Shown here one piece after another: positions 15,497-24,528 of a stretch of DNA of 64,000 bases; the stretch's first letter is position 1; every line of letters begins with the position of its first letter. The position numbers and the translations under genes are program-made. Source of the DNA: Saccharothrix carnea (GTDB taxonomy: Bacteria > Actinomycetota > Actinomycetes > Mycobacteriales > Pseudonocardiaceae); contig NZ_PYAX01000017.1 of NCBI RefSeq assembly GCF_003014735.1, positions 87,789-151,788 of the forward strand. The letters are read 5' to 3'. A model generated the notes under the pieces. That model had not been told where the DNA came from and ran no database searches. It saw nothing but the letters and a program-made list of their open reading frames with translations.

Positions 15497-16855
15497 TCAG
15501 TCCTTGGGGGTCTTCGGTGCGGCACGCATGCTGAAGTGCAGGTACGGCGAGCCGTCCGGCAGCGTGTAGAACACCGCCGGCACCCACGGCTCGTGCGCGT
15601 TGCGCCGGGCGGCGAACAGGCCTTCCTCCACCGGCACGAGCACCGCGTTGGTCACCGCGTTGACGGCGGCCAGCTCGCCGGTGCTCTCGCCGCGCAGGTT
15701 CAGCACGCCGTCCCGCTCGGTCACCTCCACGTCGTAGCCCTCGCGCAGGTAGGAGCCGACGTACCGGCCGAGGTCCACCGCGGGAGGCTCGGCGGGAGGC
15801 TCGAAGTCCGGCACCGCGACACCGGCGTGCTCGGTCAGCAGTTCGGTGAACAGCCGCTGGTAGACCTCGGCGGGCACGCCGCCGTTGGTGAGCAGCGCGA
15901 CCGCCACCCCCGCCTCGGGCACGACCCGCAGGAACGCCTTCTGGCCGATCGTCGCGCCGTCGTGCCCGATCACGCGGCCACCGGGCCAGTCGTAGACGAT
16001 CCACCCGAGTCCCCAGCACATCCGGTGCGCGTGGCTCGCGGGCAGCTGCACGAACGGTTGGGACATCGCGGCCACGTGCTCGGCGGGCAGGACCACCGTG
16101 CCGTCCGGGGTCCGACCGCCGTCCAGGTAGAGGCGGGCGAAGCGGACGACGTCGGCGGCGGTGGCGTTGATCGTCCCGGCCGGACCGGCGGAGCGGGACA
16201 GCCCCCACACCGGTGCGGGCACGGGATCGTCGCCCGGTTCACCGAGGTGGCCGAAGGCGGAGCGGAACTTCAGCACGTCCTCGGCCAGGGTCACGGTGCT
16301 GTGCGCGCCCAGCGGGTCGAGCAGGCGCTCGCGCAGCACGTCGTCCCAGACCTGGCCGGTCAGCACCTCGACGATCCGGCCGAGCACGGTGAACCCGGTG
16401 TTGCAGTAGGACATCGTGGCGCCCGGCGGGTGGTTCTGGCCCAGCCCGGCGCACGACGCGACGTACGCGGCCAGGCAGTCGTCACCGCGCCCGGTGTCGT
16501 GGAAGTAGTCCCCGTCGATGCCGCTGGTGTGCGACAGCAGTTGCCGGGGCGTCACGGTTCTGGTCGCCACCGGGTCCGCCACGGCGAACCCCGGCAGCAC
16601 GGAGGCCACCGGCGCGTCCAAGTCGAGCTTGCCTTCGGCGACCAGCTGCATGACCAACGTGGCCGTGTAGAGCTTGGTGATCGAGCCGATCTGGAACAGC
16701 GAGTCCGCGGTGGCCTCGACGCCGGTGCCGAGGTGCAGCACGCCGGTCGCGCACTCGTGGACCTCTCCGTCGACCAGGACCGCCAGTGACGCACCGGGCA
16801 CCTGGTGCGCCTCGCACAGCTCCGCCAGCCGTTGCTGCCAGTGGTTGATGTCCAT
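15497..16855 (-). CDS. Serine hydrolase of the class C beta-lactamase/DD-peptidase family
   Basis: 452 aa. Active-site motifs are present in order: SxxK as SITK near residue 58, YxN as YCN near residue 150, and HxG as HDG near residue 290. The last ~100 residues form the extra C-terminal domain seen in several beta-lactamase-like esterases and peptidases. There is no signal peptide, which argues for a cytoplasmic esterase or peptidase rather than a cell-wall enzyme. ATG at 16855 follows GGGGGGAG. The family is certain, the substrate unknown. Confidence 0.88.
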   Translation of the reverse strand: MDINHWQQRLAELCEAHQVPGASLAVLVDGEVHECATGVLHLGTGVEATADSLFQIGSITKLYTATLVMQLVAEGKLDLDAPVASVLPGFAVADPVATRTVTPRQLLSHTSGIDGDYFHDTGRGDDCLAAYVASCAGLGQNHPPGATMSYCNTGFTVLGRIVEVLTGQVWDDVLRERLLDPLGAHSTVTLAEDVLKFRSAFGHLGEPGDDPVPAPVWGLSRSAGPAGTINATAADVVRFARLYLDGGRTPDGTVVLPAEHVAAMSQPFVQLPASHAHRMCWGLGWIVYDWPGGRVIGHDGATIGQKAFLRVVPEAGVAVALLTNGGVPAEVYQRLFTELLTEHAGVAVPDFEPPAEPPAVDLGRYVGSYLREGYDVEVTERDGVLNLRGESTGELAAVNAVTNAVLVPVEEGLFAARRNAHEPWVPAVFYTLPDGSPYLHFSMRAAPKTPKD

Positions 16856-16931
16856 CGCCCGCTCCCCCCGGATGGCGCGAAACTGTCGCGAAAACCCTTC
16901 GCGATTTCCCCACCGTACCGACTTCCTTGAT

Positions 16932-17507
16932 CTATGGCAGGGGATTGTCGTCGGTCCAGGTGTAGTCGGGGGTCCGGAAATCCCGGCAGCGGGTGAGGAG
17001 GCGGTCCAGATCATGGTCCACCAGCAGCATGTCCCGGTACGGCGGCTTGAGGAACCCCTCCTCCACCATGTGGTCGACCATCTTGATCAGGTGCGTGAAG
17101 TAGCCGTCCACGTCCAGCAGCGCGACCGGCTTGGCGTGCAGGCCGAGCTGGGCCCACGTCCACACCTCGAACAGCTCTTCCAACGTGCCCGCGCCGCCCG
17201 GCAGGGTCACGAAGACGTCCGCCAGCTCCGCCATCAACGCCTTGCGCTCGTGCATGGACTCCACGACGTGCAGTTGTGTGAGATTTTCGTGTGCGACTTC
17301 CCACTCGACCAGGCTGCGCGGGATCACCCCGACCACCGACCCGCCCGCGGCCAGCGCGCTGTCGGCCAGGGCACCCATCAGGCCGACCCGGCCGCCGCCG
17401 TAGACGATCTCGATCCCTTGTTCGGCCAACGTGCGGCCGACTTGGCGTGCCACCTCGACGTGCCGCACCCGTCCGCTGGAGGAGCCGCAGAACACGCACA
17501 CCCGCAT
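16932..17507 (-). CDS. LOG-family protein (TIGR00730), nucleoside 5'-monophosphate phosphoribohydrolase-like
   Basis: 191 aa, the full family length. It starts MRVCVFCGSSSG, has YGGGRVGLMG (Rossmann nucleotide loop) near residue 36, and has the catalytic PGGxGTxxE motif as LPGGAGTLEELFEVW near residue 100. Family members release cytokinin free bases by cleaving N6-substituted AMP; bacterial versions are often called lysine decarboxylase-like by mistake. The function in this organism is unproven. The gene stands alone between the serine hydrolase and the SDR on the same strand. Confidence 0.9.
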   Translation of the reverse strand: MRVCVFCGSSSGRVRHVEVARQVGRTLAEQGIEIVYGGGRVGLMGALADSALAAGGSVVGVIPRSLVEWEVAHENLTQLHVVESMHERKALMAELADVFVTLPGGAGTLEELFEVWTWAQLGLHAKPVALLDVDGYFTHLIKMVDHMVEEGFLKPPYRDMLLVDHDLDRLLTRCRDFRTPDYTWTDDNPLP

Positions 17508-17611
17508 GGGGACACGGTAGGTCAGGGGGCGGGTCGGTGGTGGGTTCCGGTTCGGCGGTAGGTCGGGTCGTGGGGTGGGGTGGCTGTGGTGGGGTCAGGC
17601 TCGGGGGTGGG

Positions 17612-18331
17612 TCAGCGGCCGAGGCCTGCGCCGCCGTTGACGCCGATGACCTGGCCCGTGATGTGACCGGCCTCCGGGGAGGTCAGGAACGTCACCGCCG
17701 ACGCCACGTCGGCGGGGGTGCCGGTGCGGCCGTTGGCGGGGTTGCCGACCAGCTTCTTGCGCCGTTCCTCGGACAGCGTGCCGCCGAAGAACTCGGTCTC
17801 CTCGGTGACGCCGGGTGAGACGACGTTGACCGTGATGCCCCGCCCGCCCAGCGCGAAGGCCAGGTCGGCGGTCCAGGCTTCGATCGCGGCCTTGGCGGCG
17901 CCGTAGCTGCCGGAGCCTCGGCGCGCGGCGATGGAGCCGATGGTGACCACCCTGGCGTCGTCGGCCAGGCGCGGTTCCAGGGCGGTGGTCACCAGGACGG
18001 CGCTGAGGACGTTGGACTCGAAGTTGGCCAGCCACAGGTCGCGCACGTCGGCCAGGCCCTCGGGCGCGGGGCGGCGGCGGGCTTGGTTGCCGCCCGCGTT
18101 GTTCACGAGGACGTCGACGCGGGAGGGCAGGGTGGCCAGGGCGGCCTGGACTTGCGCGGGGTCGGCGGCGTCGAAGGCGACTGCGCGGGCGCCGATCTCG
18201 GCTGCCGTGGCGGTGAGGAGGTCGGTCCGCCGTCCGGTGATCACGACGTCCGCACCCTGCTTGACCAATTCGGCGGCGACCGCCTTGCCGATACCCGTCC
18301 CGCCGCCGGTCACGACCGCTGTTCTCGTCAT
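17612..18331 (-). CDS. Short-chain dehydrogenase/reductase
   Basis: 239 aa classical SDR: cofactor motif TGGGTGIG at residues 8-15, NNAGG near residue 77, catalytic Ser in TIGSIAARRG, catalytic YxxxK as YGAAK near residue 144, and a PG motif after strand six (VSPGVT). The Arg after the first beta-alpha unit (TGRR) suggests NADP(H) use. Substrate unknown. The start ATG is at the edge of a 450-bp non-coding stretch that carries its promoter. Confidence 0.92.
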   Translation of the reverse strand: MTRTAVVTGGGTGIGKAVAAELVKQGADVVITGRRTDLLTATAAEIGARAVAFDAADPAQVQAALATLPSRVDVLVNNAGGNQARRRPAPEGLADVRDLWLANFESNVLSAVLVTTALEPRLADDARVVTIGSIAARRGSGSYGAAKAAIEAWTADLAFALGGRGITVNVVSPGVTEETEFFGGTLSEERRKKLVGNPANGRTGTPADVASAVTFLTSPEAGHITGQVIGVNGGAGLGR

Positions 18332-18725
18332 GCCTGGTTCCTATCAGCGGAATTTTGCCGGGTCGATCCGCTCGTCGGCCCAACAATCGCCGTGCTGGTT
18401 CACAGTTGTGATCAGGACACGGTCGGGTGATGTGATGTCACACGGTCGTTGCTCAATTTTCAGCCCGACGAGAAGTTGACCCGCTGCGCACGCCGCAGCG
18501 GAACTATCCTCCGGCGGAAAGGGGTTCCGCCGCGCTACCCGGAGTCGGCGCCTCGCAGAAACCGCGCGGTCGCGATCGGCGCCGCCCGCACCGTTGCCTT
18601 CCGATCCTCCACAGCCGCCCCTCCGGGCTCTCCACCGCTCCTCATCACCGAGAGGCCGCGTCCACGAGACGGTCCGTCGCCGGTGAGATCGATCCGGACG
18701 GCAGCACCCCTGGACGGCGGTCGAC
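18332..18725. other. Intergenic stretch, possible protein remnant
   Basis: No convincing gene. On the minus strand, 18344-18480 encodes a coding-like tail (LLVGLKIEQRPCDITSPDR...) with no recognisable start; it could be a remnant. A TGATGTGATGTCACAC dyad lies near 18427-18442. Confidence 0.3.
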
Positions 18726-18764
18726 GAGCCGAGCCACGAGCGACTTCCGCTCGCGGCTCGGCTC
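18726..18764 (-). terminator. Hairpin terminator of the 18781-20034 gene
   Basis: GAGCCGAGCC and GGCTCGGCTC enclose an inner CGAGCG/CGCTCG stem; it sits 17 bp past the stop codon. Confidence 0.65.
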
Positions 18765-18780
18765 CCGGGCACCGGATCGG

Positions 18781-20034
18781 TCAGGTGAGCACCTCGAGGT
18801 TGGCGTACACGTAGTAGAGGCCGCCGTGGCCGTCGAAAGTACCGGCCATGGTCGGTGTGCGGTGGTTGTCCCAGCCCAGGTAGATCGGGTTGGTGTACAT
18901 GAACTCGGCGTTCGACGGCAGCAGGACGTGCGCGTTCTGCGGCTTGAACGTCTCGTCCTTGAAGAGCTTGATCAGCCACCCGATGAAGACGTTGACCAGC
19001 CACGCGACCGCCTTGCCGATCGCACCGGCGATGGCGGCACCGAGGTAGGGCGAGAGCACCCCTTCGACCAGCTTCTCGATCGCGGTCTTGACGTAGCCCT
19101 TGACCTGGTCCCAGGCGGTCGTCAGGGCGTCGGCGAAACTGCCGTTGTCCTTCTCGTTGAGGATGACGCTGAACCAGTAGTGCCGCGGCCAGACGCCGTC
19201 CTGCGACATGTCCAGCGTGGCGAACCGCTTGCCGCCGTCGCCGTAGTTCACCGTCTCACCCGAGTCGAAGTTGCCGGACACGTCGAACGGCGCGACCTTC
19301 TTGGTCACCCCGTCGGAACCGACGGTCAGCCCGCCGATCTGGATCTCGTCCTCGAACCACCAGTCGTTGGTCTCCTCGACGCACTTCACCGACGTGATGT
19401 CGAGGGCGAGCGCCTTGACCCGCTTGATGGTGGACGGGTCGACGCCCAGCTTGCGGGCCTCGTCGTGGACCTGCTGCTCGGCCGCTCGTCCCGCGATCGC
19501 CAACTGGTCGGCCTGGGCGGTCAGCCGGGCGGTCAGCGCGGCCCGGTCCACCGTCAGCGTCTCGGCTTGGAAGACGCGCGCGAACCCCAGCCGGGAGTGC
19601 GTGGTCCAGTCGTTGCGACCGTACTGGCCGAACTCGGCCACCCTGGCCTCGACGTCCGCGTTCACCATCCTCAGCGCGGCCTCGGTCGCCTCCCGCTGCG
19701 CCGCCGGCGGCAGGGTCAGCAGTCCGGCGCGCAGGGTCGACTCCACCGAGCCCTCCGGGTACTCCCTGCTCGGGTCGGCGGCCACGACCGCGATGGAGTA
19801 CTCGAGGGCGTCCGACGCGGCGCTGGTGACGGCCAGCACCTCCGGGTCGGTGCGCGTCGGGTCCGGCGTGGTCATCTGCAGGACGGCCTCGGCCTGCTCG
19901 ACCCTCGTGGCCGCGTTCACCCCGGCGACGGCCTGCGCCGGGACGAGCGTCGCGGCCACGGCGGTGGTCACCAGGACGGCGGGCAGGGCGTAGCGCCAAG
20001 TGCGTTTCGGACGACTACGGAAGTGTGTACTCAT
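18781..20034 (-). CDS. Secreted protein of unknown function with a C-terminal hydrophobic segment
   Basis: 417 aa. A Sec-type signal peptide (RTWRYALPAVLVTTAVAA...PAQAVAG) is seen at residues 11-38. The mature part begins with ~140 residues of helix-rich sequence, then a Trp/Asp-rich beta region (DWWFEDEIQIGGL) and, near residues 330-365, a strongly hydrophobic amphipathic segment (AVAWLVNVFIGWLIKLF). It ends with the HGGLYYVYANLEVLT region. I do not recognise the family. The hydrophobic hairpin could be a membrane-insertion element, but this is speculative. GAGGGGAAAG precedes the ATG. Divergent from the AfsR-like regulator. Confidence 0.75.
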   Translation of the reverse strand: MSTHFRSRPKRTWRYALPAVLVTTAVAATLVPAQAVAGVNAATRVEQAEAVLQMTTPDPTRTDPEVLAVTSAASDALEYSIAVVAADPSREYPEGSVESTLRAGLLTLPPAAQREATEAALRMVNADVEARVAEFGQYGRNDWTTHSRLGFARVFQAETLTVDRAALTARLTAQADQLAIAGRAAEQQVHDEARKLGVDPSTIKRVKALALDITSVKCVEETNDWWFEDEIQIGGLTVGSDGVTKKVAPFDVSGNFDSGETVNYGDGGKRFATLDMSQDGVWPRHYWFSVILNEKDNGSFADALTTAWDQVKGYVKTAIEKLVEGVLSPYLGAAIAGAIGKAVAWLVNVFIGWLIKLFKDETFKPQNAHVLLPSNAEFMYTNPIYLGWDNHRTPTMAGTFDGHGGLYYVYANLEVLT

Positions 20035-20126
20035 CGCGACTTTCCCCTCGGTTTCCGGGCGATCCCTGTCCGCCCGACACCGACAGGTCTACGGAGGGTT
20101 CGTTGTCCTGCGGTTGTGGCGCTGTT

Positions 20127-23100
20127 GTGACCGGCGCCCGGCACCCGGGAGACCCTGCTGACCTGGGTAGATCCGATATCCGCGTGCTGGGTCCGGTCTG
20201 CGCGCACGGCTCGGGCGGCGCCGCGGCGCTGGCAGGCACCCGACAAAGGGCGGTGCTGGGTGTGCTCGCCCTGCACACCGGTGAGGTGCTGTCGGCGTCA
20301 CGGCTGGTCGACGTGCTGTGGGGCGAGGACCCGCCGCGCACCGCCTTGCGCACCCTGCACAGCCACGTCGCACGCATCCGCCAGGCGTTGACCGCCTGCG
20401 GCGTGCCCGAGGCGTTGGCCACGCGGGCCCCGGGCTACGTCCTGGACGTGCCGCGGGAGGAGGTCGACGCGCACCGGTTCGAGCGGCTGGCGTCGGCCGG
20501 GCGGTCGGCGCTGACCGGGGGAGCGGTCGAGCGGGCGGTGGCGGCGCTGCGCGAGGCGGTCGGCCTGTGGCGGGGTGACGCGTTCGCGGGCACCGACCTG
20601 AGTTCCTGGGGCGAACACGAGGTGGAGCGCCTGCACGCGCTGCGGCTCTCCGCTGTGGAAGACCTGTGGGAGGCCGAGATCCGCGCGGGCCACCATGAGG
20701 TCGCCGTGCTGGAACTGCCCCGGCTGCTGGCCGAGCATCCCACCACCGAACGCCTGGTCCGGCTGCACATGCTCGCGCTGCACCGCTGCGGCAGGCACAC
20801 CGACGCCCTGGACGCCTTTGCCCGCCTCCGCCACACGCTCGCCGACGAGTTCGGCGTCGACCCGGGCCCGGAGCTGGTGGCGCTGCACACCGCCATCCTG
20901 CGCCGCGACCCCGTGCTCGACCCGCTGCCGGTGGCGGTCGCCGTGCCGCCGCGGCAGCTCCCGGCCGGGGTCGGCCACTTCACCGGCCGCACCGCGGAGT
21001 TGGCCGACCTGGACCGGGTGCTCGCACCGCACGACGCCCGCGACGGGTTCCCGATCGTGGTGGTCGCCGGCGCCGCCGGCATGGGCAAGACCTCGCTGGC
21101 CGTGGAGTGGGCACACCGCGTCGCCGACCGGTTCCCCGACGGGCAGCTGTACCTGGACCTGCGCGGGCACGACCCGAAGCTCGCCCTGCCCGCCCGCGAC
21201 GCGTTCGCCCACCTGCTGCGCGCCCTGGACGTGCCGGACGACCGCATCCCCGGCGAACCCGACGCGCAGGCCGCGCTGTACCGGTCGCTGCTGCACGGAA
21301 AGCGGTACCTGGTGGTGCTGGACGACGCGGCCGGCGTGGAGGACGTGTTGCGCTTCGTGCCGCCCGGCCCCGGGAGCCTTCTGCTGCTCACCAGCAGGCA
21401 GAACATGGCCGCGCTGGCGGCCCGGCACGCCACCCGGGTCGTCGGTGTCGAGGCCCTGCGCGACGACGAGGCGGTCAGCCTGCTCGGCAGCGTCATCGGG
21501 GACGATCGGGTGGCCCGCGAGTCCGGCCCGGCGGCCCACCTGGCTCGGCTCTGCGGCGGGATGCCGCTGGCCCTGCGGATCGCCGCGGCCCGGCTGGTCG
21601 GCAGGCCGGTCGGTGCGGTCGCCGAGTTCGCCGCCGAGCTGACCGACTCCGAGCGGCTGGACGGCCTGGCCGTCGTGGGCGACTCCCGCACCGTGCGGAC
21701 CGTCCTGAACAGCGCCTACCGGCCGTTGACCGCCGAGGTGGCCCGGGTGTTCCGCGGGCTCGGCCTGCACCCCGGCCCCACGTTCGGCGGCGACCTCGGT
21801 GCGGCCGTGTGCGGCCTGCCCACCGCGGCGGGTCGACGTGCCGTGGCGGAGCTGGCCGCGGCACACCTGGTCACGCCGGTGGAGCAGGGTCGCTACCGGT
21901 TCCACGACCTGATCCGCGAGTACGCCCGCTGCCGCGTGCGCGCCGACGAACCCGACCACGACGGCACCGCGCGGCTGGTCGACTGGTACCTCGCGGCGGC
22001 GTTCCGGGCGAGCAGGCTCATCGACCCCGACCGCAGCCCGGTCACGCCCACCCTCCGGCACACCCCGGCCGAGCCGCCGTTCGCCCCGGACAAGCGGGCC
22101 GCGCTGGCGTTCCTCGACGCCGAGCGGGCCAACCTCGTCCCGGTCGTGGCGCACGCCCGGGAGAACGGCCACCTCACCGCGGCCTGGCAGCTGACCTCGC
22201 TGCTCACCAGCTTCTACGACGCCGCGGGCCACTGGCACGACCGAGTCGAGCTGTGCCGGCACGGCGCGGCGGCCGCGGGCGACCTCGGCGACACCGCGGC
22301 CGAAGCGGAGATGCTGCGGGCGCTCGGGGTGGCCTACTTCATGACGCGCAGGCTGCCCGAAGCGCTGACGGCCAGCGACCGCGCCCTGACCGTCGCGCGT
22401 GCCATCGGCGACCTGGCGGCCCAGGGCCACATCCACAACAACATGGCCAACATGCACGCCGAACTGCGCCACTTCGACCGCGCCGTCACCGCCCACCACC
22501 TCGCCGTCGAGCAGAGCACCGCTGCCGGGCACGACCTGGGCCGGGCGCTGGCCCAGCGCAACCTCGGCCACACGTACGTGCGGATGGGCCGGGCGGACCT
22601 GGCGTTCGCCCCGCTGCACGAGGCGCTGCGCCGGTTGCGCGAGCTGGGCCACGCCCGGCTGGAAGCGGGCACCCTCGACACCCTCGGCGAGGCCTACCTC
22701 CAGGTCGGCGAGCGGCACCGGGCGCTGGAGCACTTCGAACGCGCGCTGGCCATCAGCCGCGACATCGGCGACCGCTGGCTGGAGTGGGAAGCGCTGCTCG
22801 ACACCGGCATCGCGCGCCTCGACGGCGGGCACCACACGTCCGCGCTGGAGCGGTTCGAGGAGGCCCTGGCCATCAGCCGCGAGGTGGGCGACCGGCACGG
22901 CGAGTCCTCGACGCTGGGCCACATCGGTCGCACGCTGCTGCTCGTGGGTGACCTCGAAGCCGCCCGTGAGCACCTGCACGCCGCCCTCGTCGTGCGGGAA
23001 CGCGTGCCGGACCCGTACGAGGAGGCCCACCTCCACCGCGACCTCGCCGACCTCGCCGACCGCCTGGGCGACCCGGTCGCGGCCCACCACCGCCGGACCG

Positions 23101-23159
23101 CGATGCGGCTGCACGAGCAGGCCGACACCCTCCCGGACGCCCGATCCCTCAGCGCGTGA
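20127..23159 (+). CDS. AfsR/SARP-family regulator: BTAD + NB-ARC + TPR
   Basis: About 1010 aa. Order: OmpR-like winged-helix DNA-binding domain (IRVLGPV...RQRAVLGVLALHTGEV...RLVDVLWGEDPP), bacterial transcriptional activation domain (~residues 100-260, FGVDPGPELVALH), NB-ARC ATPase with P-loop GAAGMGKTS, Walker B LVVLDDA, LTSR and GGMPLALRIAA, and C-terminal TPRs with repeated ALxxFExAL(A/T)ISRxxGD units. This is the AfsR architecture controlling secondary metabolism or secreted products. The start is uncertain: GTG at 20127 or 20178. A longer frame begins at 20025 inside the divergent gene. The target may be the adjacent secreted genes. Confidence 0.85.
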   Translation: MTGARHPGDPADLGRSDIRVLGPVCAHGSGGAAALAGTRQRAVLGVLALHTGEVLSASRLVDVLWGEDPPRTALRTLHSHVARIRQALTACGVPEALATRAPGYVLDVPREEVDAHRFERLASAGRSALTGGAVERAVAALREAVGLWRGDAFAGTDLSSWGEHEVERLHALRLSAVEDLWEAEIRAGHHEVAVLELPRLLAEHPTTERLVRLHMLALHRCGRHTDALDAFARLRHTLADEFGVDPGPELVALHTAILRRDPVLDPLPVAVAVPPRQLPAGVGHFTGRTAELADLDRVLAPHDARDGFPIVVVAGAAGMGKTSLAVEWAHRVADRFPDGQLYLDLRGHDPKLALPARDAFAHLLRALDVPDDRIPGEPDAQAALYRSLLHGKRYLVVLDDAAGVEDVLRFVPPGPGSLLLLTSRQNMAALAARHATRVVGVEALRDDEAVSLLGSVIGDDRVARESGPAAHLARLCGGMPLALRIAAARLVGRPVGAVAEFAAELTDSERLDGLAVVGDSRTVRTVLNSAYRPLTAEVARVFRGLGLHPGPTFGGDLGAAVCGLPTAAGRRAVAELAAAHLVTPVEQGRYRFHDLIREYARCRVRADEPDHDGTARLVDWYLAAAFRASRLIDPDRSPVTPTLRHTPAEPPFAPDKRAALAFLDAERANLVPVVAHARENGHLTAAWQLTSLLTSFYDAAGHWHDRVELCRHGAAAAGDLGDTAAEAEMLRALGVAYFMTRRLPEALTASDRALTVARAIGDLAAQGHIHNNMANMHAELRHFDRAVTAHHLAVEQSTAAGHDLGRALAQRNLGHTYVRMGRADLAFAPLHEALRRLRELGHARLEAGTLDTLGEAYLQVGERHRALEHFERALAISRDIGDRWLEWEALLDTGIARLDGGHHTSALERFEEALAISREVGDRHGESSTLGHIGRTLLLVGDLEAAREHLHAALVVRERVPDPYEEAHLHRDLADLADRLGDPVAAHHRRTAMRLHEQADTLPDARSLSA

Positions 23160-23191
23160 CGGTGGGGGGCGATGAGCACCGCCCCCCACCG
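23160..23191 (+). terminator. Hairpin terminator after the AfsR-like gene
   Basis: CGGTGGGGGGC and GCCCCCCACCG form an 11-bp perfect stem immediately after the TGA; it also faces the convergent Calx-beta gene. Confidence 0.75.
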
Positions 23192-23213
23192 TTCGAGCAC
23201 CGACGCGGTGCGA

Positions 23214-23978
23214 TCAGGCCGGGCGTCGCAACGTCACCGTCGCCCGGCTGGTGCCGACCGTCCCCGCGGACGGGTCGGAGATCTCCACCACGAAGTACTT
23301 GTCCGGCTCCAGCTCGGCACGCGGCAGCAACCGGACCACGGCGATGCCGGTCGTCGAGCCGGCGGGGATCGTCACCGTCCCCTCGCGGACCGGCTCGTAG
23401 TGCACGCCCGCCAACGCCGTACCGCCGGACACGTGGAACTTGACGGTCACCGGCACCTGGGCCGCGGACGTGAGGTGCAGCTCCACCCCGGTCCACTCCG
23501 GCTCCCAGCAGATCTTGCCGCCGTCGAGCGACACCGCCAGCGAGTCGTCGTCGAACACCGTGCCCAGGCCGGACGCGTCGTCGACGATGACGACTCCCTG
23601 CGGGTCGTACAGCTCGACCTCGATCGCCTCGTCCTTCTCGGTCTCCTGGTCCGCGCTCAGCGGCACCTTCACGACCAGCGGCTCCTGCCCGACTTGGAGC
23701 ACCCCGTTCACCGGCGTGTAGTCGGCGTGCGCGGTCGCCCACCCGTCGCCGCCGTTGCCGTCCTTGGTCCGGTACGCCACCTGGCCCTGCCCGGCGCACC
23801 CCGGCGCCACGTCCACGGTGAACACCAGCGTGTTGACCGTGTTCAAGCTGCCCTCGTACTCCCCGGCGTCCTGGATGGCCACCTCGGGCGTGCACGTGGC
23901 GTGCGCGGTCGTGGTGTGCACCGTCATCGGCGCCAGCGCCGCCGCGGCGGTGAGCACTGCCGGTATGAGTCTGCGCAT
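23214..23978 (-). CDS. Secreted Calx-beta domain protein
   Basis: 254 aa. Signal peptide MRRLIPAVLTAAAALAPMTV with cleavage near AHA-T. Two Calx-beta-like modules follow, each with the D-Y-x-P / H-Y-x-P and G-T-V-T-I-P-A-G-S-T pattern (ADYTPVNGVLQV near residue 90, GVHYEPVREGTVTIPAGST near residue 200) and acidic Ca-binding clusters (DQETEKDEAIEVEL). These domains are extracellular beta sandwiches that bind calcium or mediate adhesion. The ATG at 23978 is chosen by the signal peptide; upstream in-frame sequence is not coding-like. Confidence 0.85.
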   Translation of the reverse strand: MRRLIPAVLTAAAALAPMTVHTTTAHATCTPEVAIQDAGEYEGSLNTVNTLVFTVDVAPGCAGQGQVAYRTKDGNGGDGWATAHADYTPVNGVLQVGQEPLVVKVPLSADQETEKDEAIEVELYDPQGVVIVDDASGLGTVFDDDSLAVSLDGGKICWEPEWTGVELHLTSAAQVPVTVKFHVSGGTALAGVHYEPVREGTVTIPAGSTTGIAVVRLLPRAELEPDKYFVVEISDPSAGTVGTSRATVTLRRPA

Positions 23979-24528
23979 CTTCCTGTCCCCCTCTGACTGT
24001 CTTGCCTGGTGACAGGAATACGCGAGCCCTGTTGCGGCCCGGTTGTGAACGTCGTGCGACGTGACCTGCTCCAGCGGCACGCCGAGCGGCGCCAGGCGTC
24101 CGGTCGTCGCGAGGACGACTCCGATCTCCGGGCATGGCACGGCGGCAACCTGGCGACGGCACCCGTGCCACGATCGGCGATCCCCCGCCCGCGTTTCGAC
24201 GACCCGATGTCGAATTCATTCGACGGATTTGTCGAACGACGCACCCGGCGCGGTCGAATGAGGTCGACTTCCGACGATGATTCCGAATTGACCGACCGGG
24301 TCGCCGAGTCGATTACCGTCGAAACCCTTGCGTCACCCATCCGTTACCGTCAACATCATGGCGAGGCAGCGCTGGAACACGCCGCCGCGCCCGGTCAGAC
24401 GGTCGTGGCGGGCAGATGCGCAGGGCGGCGACCGGCGCATCCGGATTTCCCACCGCGGACGGTCCGATCGCCCGCGCGCGTTCGGTTCCCACCCCCTCCC
24501 GCTGCCGCACGCGATTACGAGGAGCGTC
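23979..24528. other. Divergent promoter region of Calx-beta and cellulase genes
   Basis: 550 bp without a credible gene. It contains a cluster of GTCGAA half-sites including one perfect palindrome (24209-24224). The open frame running through it into the cellulase is not translated-looking. Confidence 0.5.
24209..24224. promoter_or_regulatory. Candidate operator palindrome GTCGAAT-TC-ATTCGAC
   Basis: A perfect 7-2-7 inverted repeat, with further GTCGAA copies at 24231 and 24253 in the same orientation. It is 305 bp before the cellulase ATG, between divergent secreted-protein genes. The regulator is unknown. Confidence 0.35.
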
